Shown: positions 62,395-64,000 of the stretch, one piece after another | Layout of the letters: every line of letters begins with the position of its first letter | Position numbering within the stretch: the stretch's first letter is position 1 | Assembly (NCBI GenBank): GCA_947166385.1 | Contig: CAMVEB010000011.1 | Location: 1 to 64,000 of the forward strand | Origin: an uncultured Clostridia bacterium | Lineage (GTDB): Bacteria; Bacillota; Clostridia; Christensenellales; Aristaeellaceae | DNA: 64,000 nucleotides | Reading direction: 5' to 3' | Program-made: the position numbers and the translations under genes | The notes under the pieces: generated by a model | The model's input: only the letters and a program-made list of their open reading frames with translations | Database searches by the model: none | What the model was told of the DNA's origin: nothing

Positions 62395-63792
62395 ATGCAG
62401 AAGTCCGACCGTTCCGCGATGCTCGGTTCCATGAGCATGACCCGCCTGGTGCCGAAGGTCAGCATTCCGATTATGATCTCCATGCTTGTCCAGGCGATGT
62501 ACAACATCGTAGACAGCATTTTCGTTTCCCGTTTCGATCCCAACGGGCTGACAGCGGTCTCTCTGGCTTTCCCTTTCCAGATGCTGATGATCGCCCTGTC
62601 CACCGGCATGGGTACCGGAATCAACAGCCTGATCAGCCGCCGGCTTGGTGAAAAAAAGCCGGAGGAAGCCCGTCGCGCCGCCTGGAACGGGTTGCTGATC
62701 AACGGCTGCGGCACGTTGCTGTTCATCCTGGCGGGGCTGTTCCTGGCCCGGTCGCTGATGCGCATGGTCGTATCCGATAATCTGGCCAACGCGGAAAGCA
62801 TTCTGAACATGGGCGTGGACTACCTCTCTGTCGTCACAGTCTGGAGCACTGGCCTGTTCCTGGCCATCTATTTTGAGCGTCTCCTGCAGGCTACCGGTAA
62901 CACGGTATTCTCCATGGCGACCCAGCTAACCGGTGCCATCCTGAACATCATTCTGGATCCCATCCTGATCTTCGGATATCTGGGTTTCCCGCAGATGGGC
63001 GTTACCGGCGCCGCTGTGGCCACCGTCATCGGTCAGTGGGCCTCCGCCGCAGTCGGTTTTGTGCTGAATCAGTGGAAGAACCGCGAGCTGCGGCTGAATG
63101 TCCGGGATTTCAGGATCTATCGGGCCGATCTTTCCGGCATCCTGGCCGTCGGCCTTCCCAGCACCGTCATGCAGGCCATCGGTTCCGTCATGAACATGGG
63201 GATGAACGCAATCCTTTCCGGCTTCGAGCAGTCCAACGCCGCGTTGAATGTCATGTCCGTTTATTTCAAGCTCCAGTCCTTCATCTTCATGCCGGTGTTC
63301 GGCCTGTCCACCGGGATTATTGCCATTTTGGCCTATAACTACGGCGCCCGCCTGAAGGAAAGAATCTACCGTTGCATCAAGGTAGCGCTGATCTGGGCCA
63401 GCGTCATCATGCTGGCCGGAACGCTGGTATTCATGGTCTTCCCCGGTCAGCTGATGTCCGTGTTCGAATCGGATGCGGATCCTGTACTGACCGCACAGAT
63501 GACTGAGATCGGTGTGGTTGCTATGCGCATCATCTCCTCCAGCTTCCTCTTCGCCGCTATTGGTATTACCCTTTCCACCGTCTTCCAGGCTGTGGGTAAG
63601 GGCATTTACAGCATGATCATGAGCATCTGCCGCCAGCTGCTCGTCCTGCTGCCGGCCGCGTGGCTGATTACGCGGCTGACAGGCAGCGTCTTTGCCGTAT
63701 GGTGGTGCTTCCCCATTGCGGAATTTGTGACCCTCTTCATCTGTCTGTGGTTCTACCGGAAGTGCGACAGAAAAATGATTTCTGTGTTATAA
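62395..63792 (+). CDS. MATE-family efflux transporter
   Basis: 465 aa from the ATG at 62395, with GAGG 10 nt upstream; the closer ATG at 62386 is too near the SD. Twelve hydrophobic helices; MLVQAMYNIVDSIFVSRFDPNGL and MGTGINSLISRRLGE are typical of the NorM/DinF branch. The second half keeps VGLPSTVMQAIGSVMNMGMN. It is a different subtype from the MATE protein at 49.3 kb. It is followed by a probable MarR regulator, a common partner of drug exporters. Confidence 0.92.
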   Translation: MQKSDRSAMLGSMSMTRLVPKVSIPIMISMLVQAMYNIVDSIFVSRFDPNGLTAVSLAFPFQMLMIALSTGMGTGINSLISRRLGEKKPEEARRAAWNGLLINGCGTLLFILAGLFLARSLMRMVVSDNLANAESILNMGVDYLSVVTVWSTGLFLAIYFERLLQATGNTVFSMATQLTGAILNIILDPILIFGYLGFPQMGVTGAAVATVIGQWASAAVGFVLNQWKNRELRLNVRDFRIYRADLSGILAVGLPSTVMQAIGSVMNMGMNAILSGFEQSNAALNVMSVYFKLQSFIFMPVFGLSTGIIAILAYNYGARLKERIYRCIKVALIWASVIMLAGTLVFMVFPGQLMSVFESDADPVLTAQMTEIGVVAMRIISSSFLFAAIGITLSTVFQAVGKGIYSMIMSICRQLLVLLPAAWLITRLTGSVFAVWWCFPIAEFVTLFICLWFYRKCDRKMISVL

Positions 63793-63796
63793 CCGC

Positions 63797-63825
63797 TTGA
63801 CATCTTTACGGTACCGAACTATAAT
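63797..63825 (+). promoter_or_regulatory. Promoter of the probable MarR gene
   Basis: TTGACA, 17-bp spacer, TATAAT: perfect consensus. The left arm of a 12-bp inverted repeat fills most of the spacer. Confidence 0.88.
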
Positions 63826-63844
63826 GAATAATGTTCGGTACCGT
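63808..63844. promoter_or_regulatory. Perfect 12-bp inverted repeat over the promoter
   Basis: ACGGTACCGAAC and GTTCGGTACCGT flank a 13-nt centre that contains the -10 box. Each arm contains the palindrome CGGTACCG, so it could be two operator half sites for a dimeric repressor. The T-rich tail (ATTTTATTTT) means it could also form a terminator hairpin for the MATE gene. Confidence 0.8.
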
Positions 63845-63934
63845 ATTTTATTTTCAACGGCTGTCATACGATACGAAGGCGTCTGCCGGAGTGAAAGAAT
63901 CTGATCCGTTGATGAGGAAGAAGGAGGTAGAAAG

Positions 63935-64000
63935 ATGAATCCTGAAAAGGATGTGATTTTTGCTGTGCTGAAGCTGTCCCGCGCCATGCGGCGCTGTCCC
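63935..64000 (+). CDS. Probable MarR-family regulator, cut by the window edge
   Basis: Only the first 22 codons are in the window, after a strong SD (AAGGAGGT). The start, MNPEKDVIFAVLKLSRAMRRCP, resembles the first helix of MarR regulators, but this is too short for certainty. The inverted repeat over its promoter fits autoregulation. Confidence 0.5.
   Translation, partial: MNPEKDVIFAVLKLSRAMRRCP

Overview
The window is a dense, GC-rich chromosomal segment of a Bacillota (Clostridia-type) bacterium, probably an uncultured gut or rumen lineage. Evidence seen: CtsR-ClpC with a CtsR operator, ZapA, MutS2, HemZ, Rel-Dtd, a homodimeric-type GlyRS, the rpsF-ssb-rpsR operon, AGGAGG-type ribosome binding sites and near-consensus sigma-A promoters with 17-bp spacers. 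It is mostly core genome. I found no CRISPR array, IS element, phage gene, rRNA or tRNA.

Layout. 0.2-4.2 kb (minus): ctsR, then clpC with an N-terminal McsA-like zinc domain, then araD. 4.2-14.7 kb (minus): serine hydrolase, ProB-like kinase, aroK, a histidine kinase/response regulator pair, mutS2, a U32 peptidase, zapA and a cyclophilin. 14.8-24.5 kb (plus): a GNAT protein, secD, secF, recJ, rel, dtd, an MBL hydrolase and hemZ. 24.5-27.7 kb (minus): a SpoIIE-type phosphatase downstream of an ABC-2 exporter. 27.9-41 kb: a degenerate-GGDEF/EAL protein, glyS, ftsY, a short alaS, a NUDIX hydrolase, an antiporter-mgtC pair, an MFS transporter, murA and a J-domain gene. 41-49 kb: envelope-associated small genes, a radical SAM enzyme, lysA and smc. 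49-64 kb: MATE transporters, a broken GH5/cellulose-synthase-like locus, rpsF-ssb-rpsR, membrane proteins, an L,D-transpeptidase, putP, a CE1-type esterase with an AraR-like operator, a GNAT-YunG protein, and the start of a probable MarR regulator behind a perfect 12-bp inverted repeat.

Main points of interest. (1) A cellulase gene and a cellulose-synthase-like glycosyltransferase gene are joined exactly at the Asn-Glu-Pro motif both families carry; the locus also has a nonsense codon and a one-base frameshift. (2) A 70-residue McsA-like zinc module is in frame with ClpC, with no mcsB between ctsR and clpC and a credible internal ClpC start. (3) An AraR-box palindrome lies at the start of transcription of an esterase gene. 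(4) The alanyl-tRNA synthetase lacks the C-terminal C-Ala domain. (5) Several promoter regions carry unassigned palindromes or tandem repeats. All function calls come from reading motifs by eye; no database search was run.
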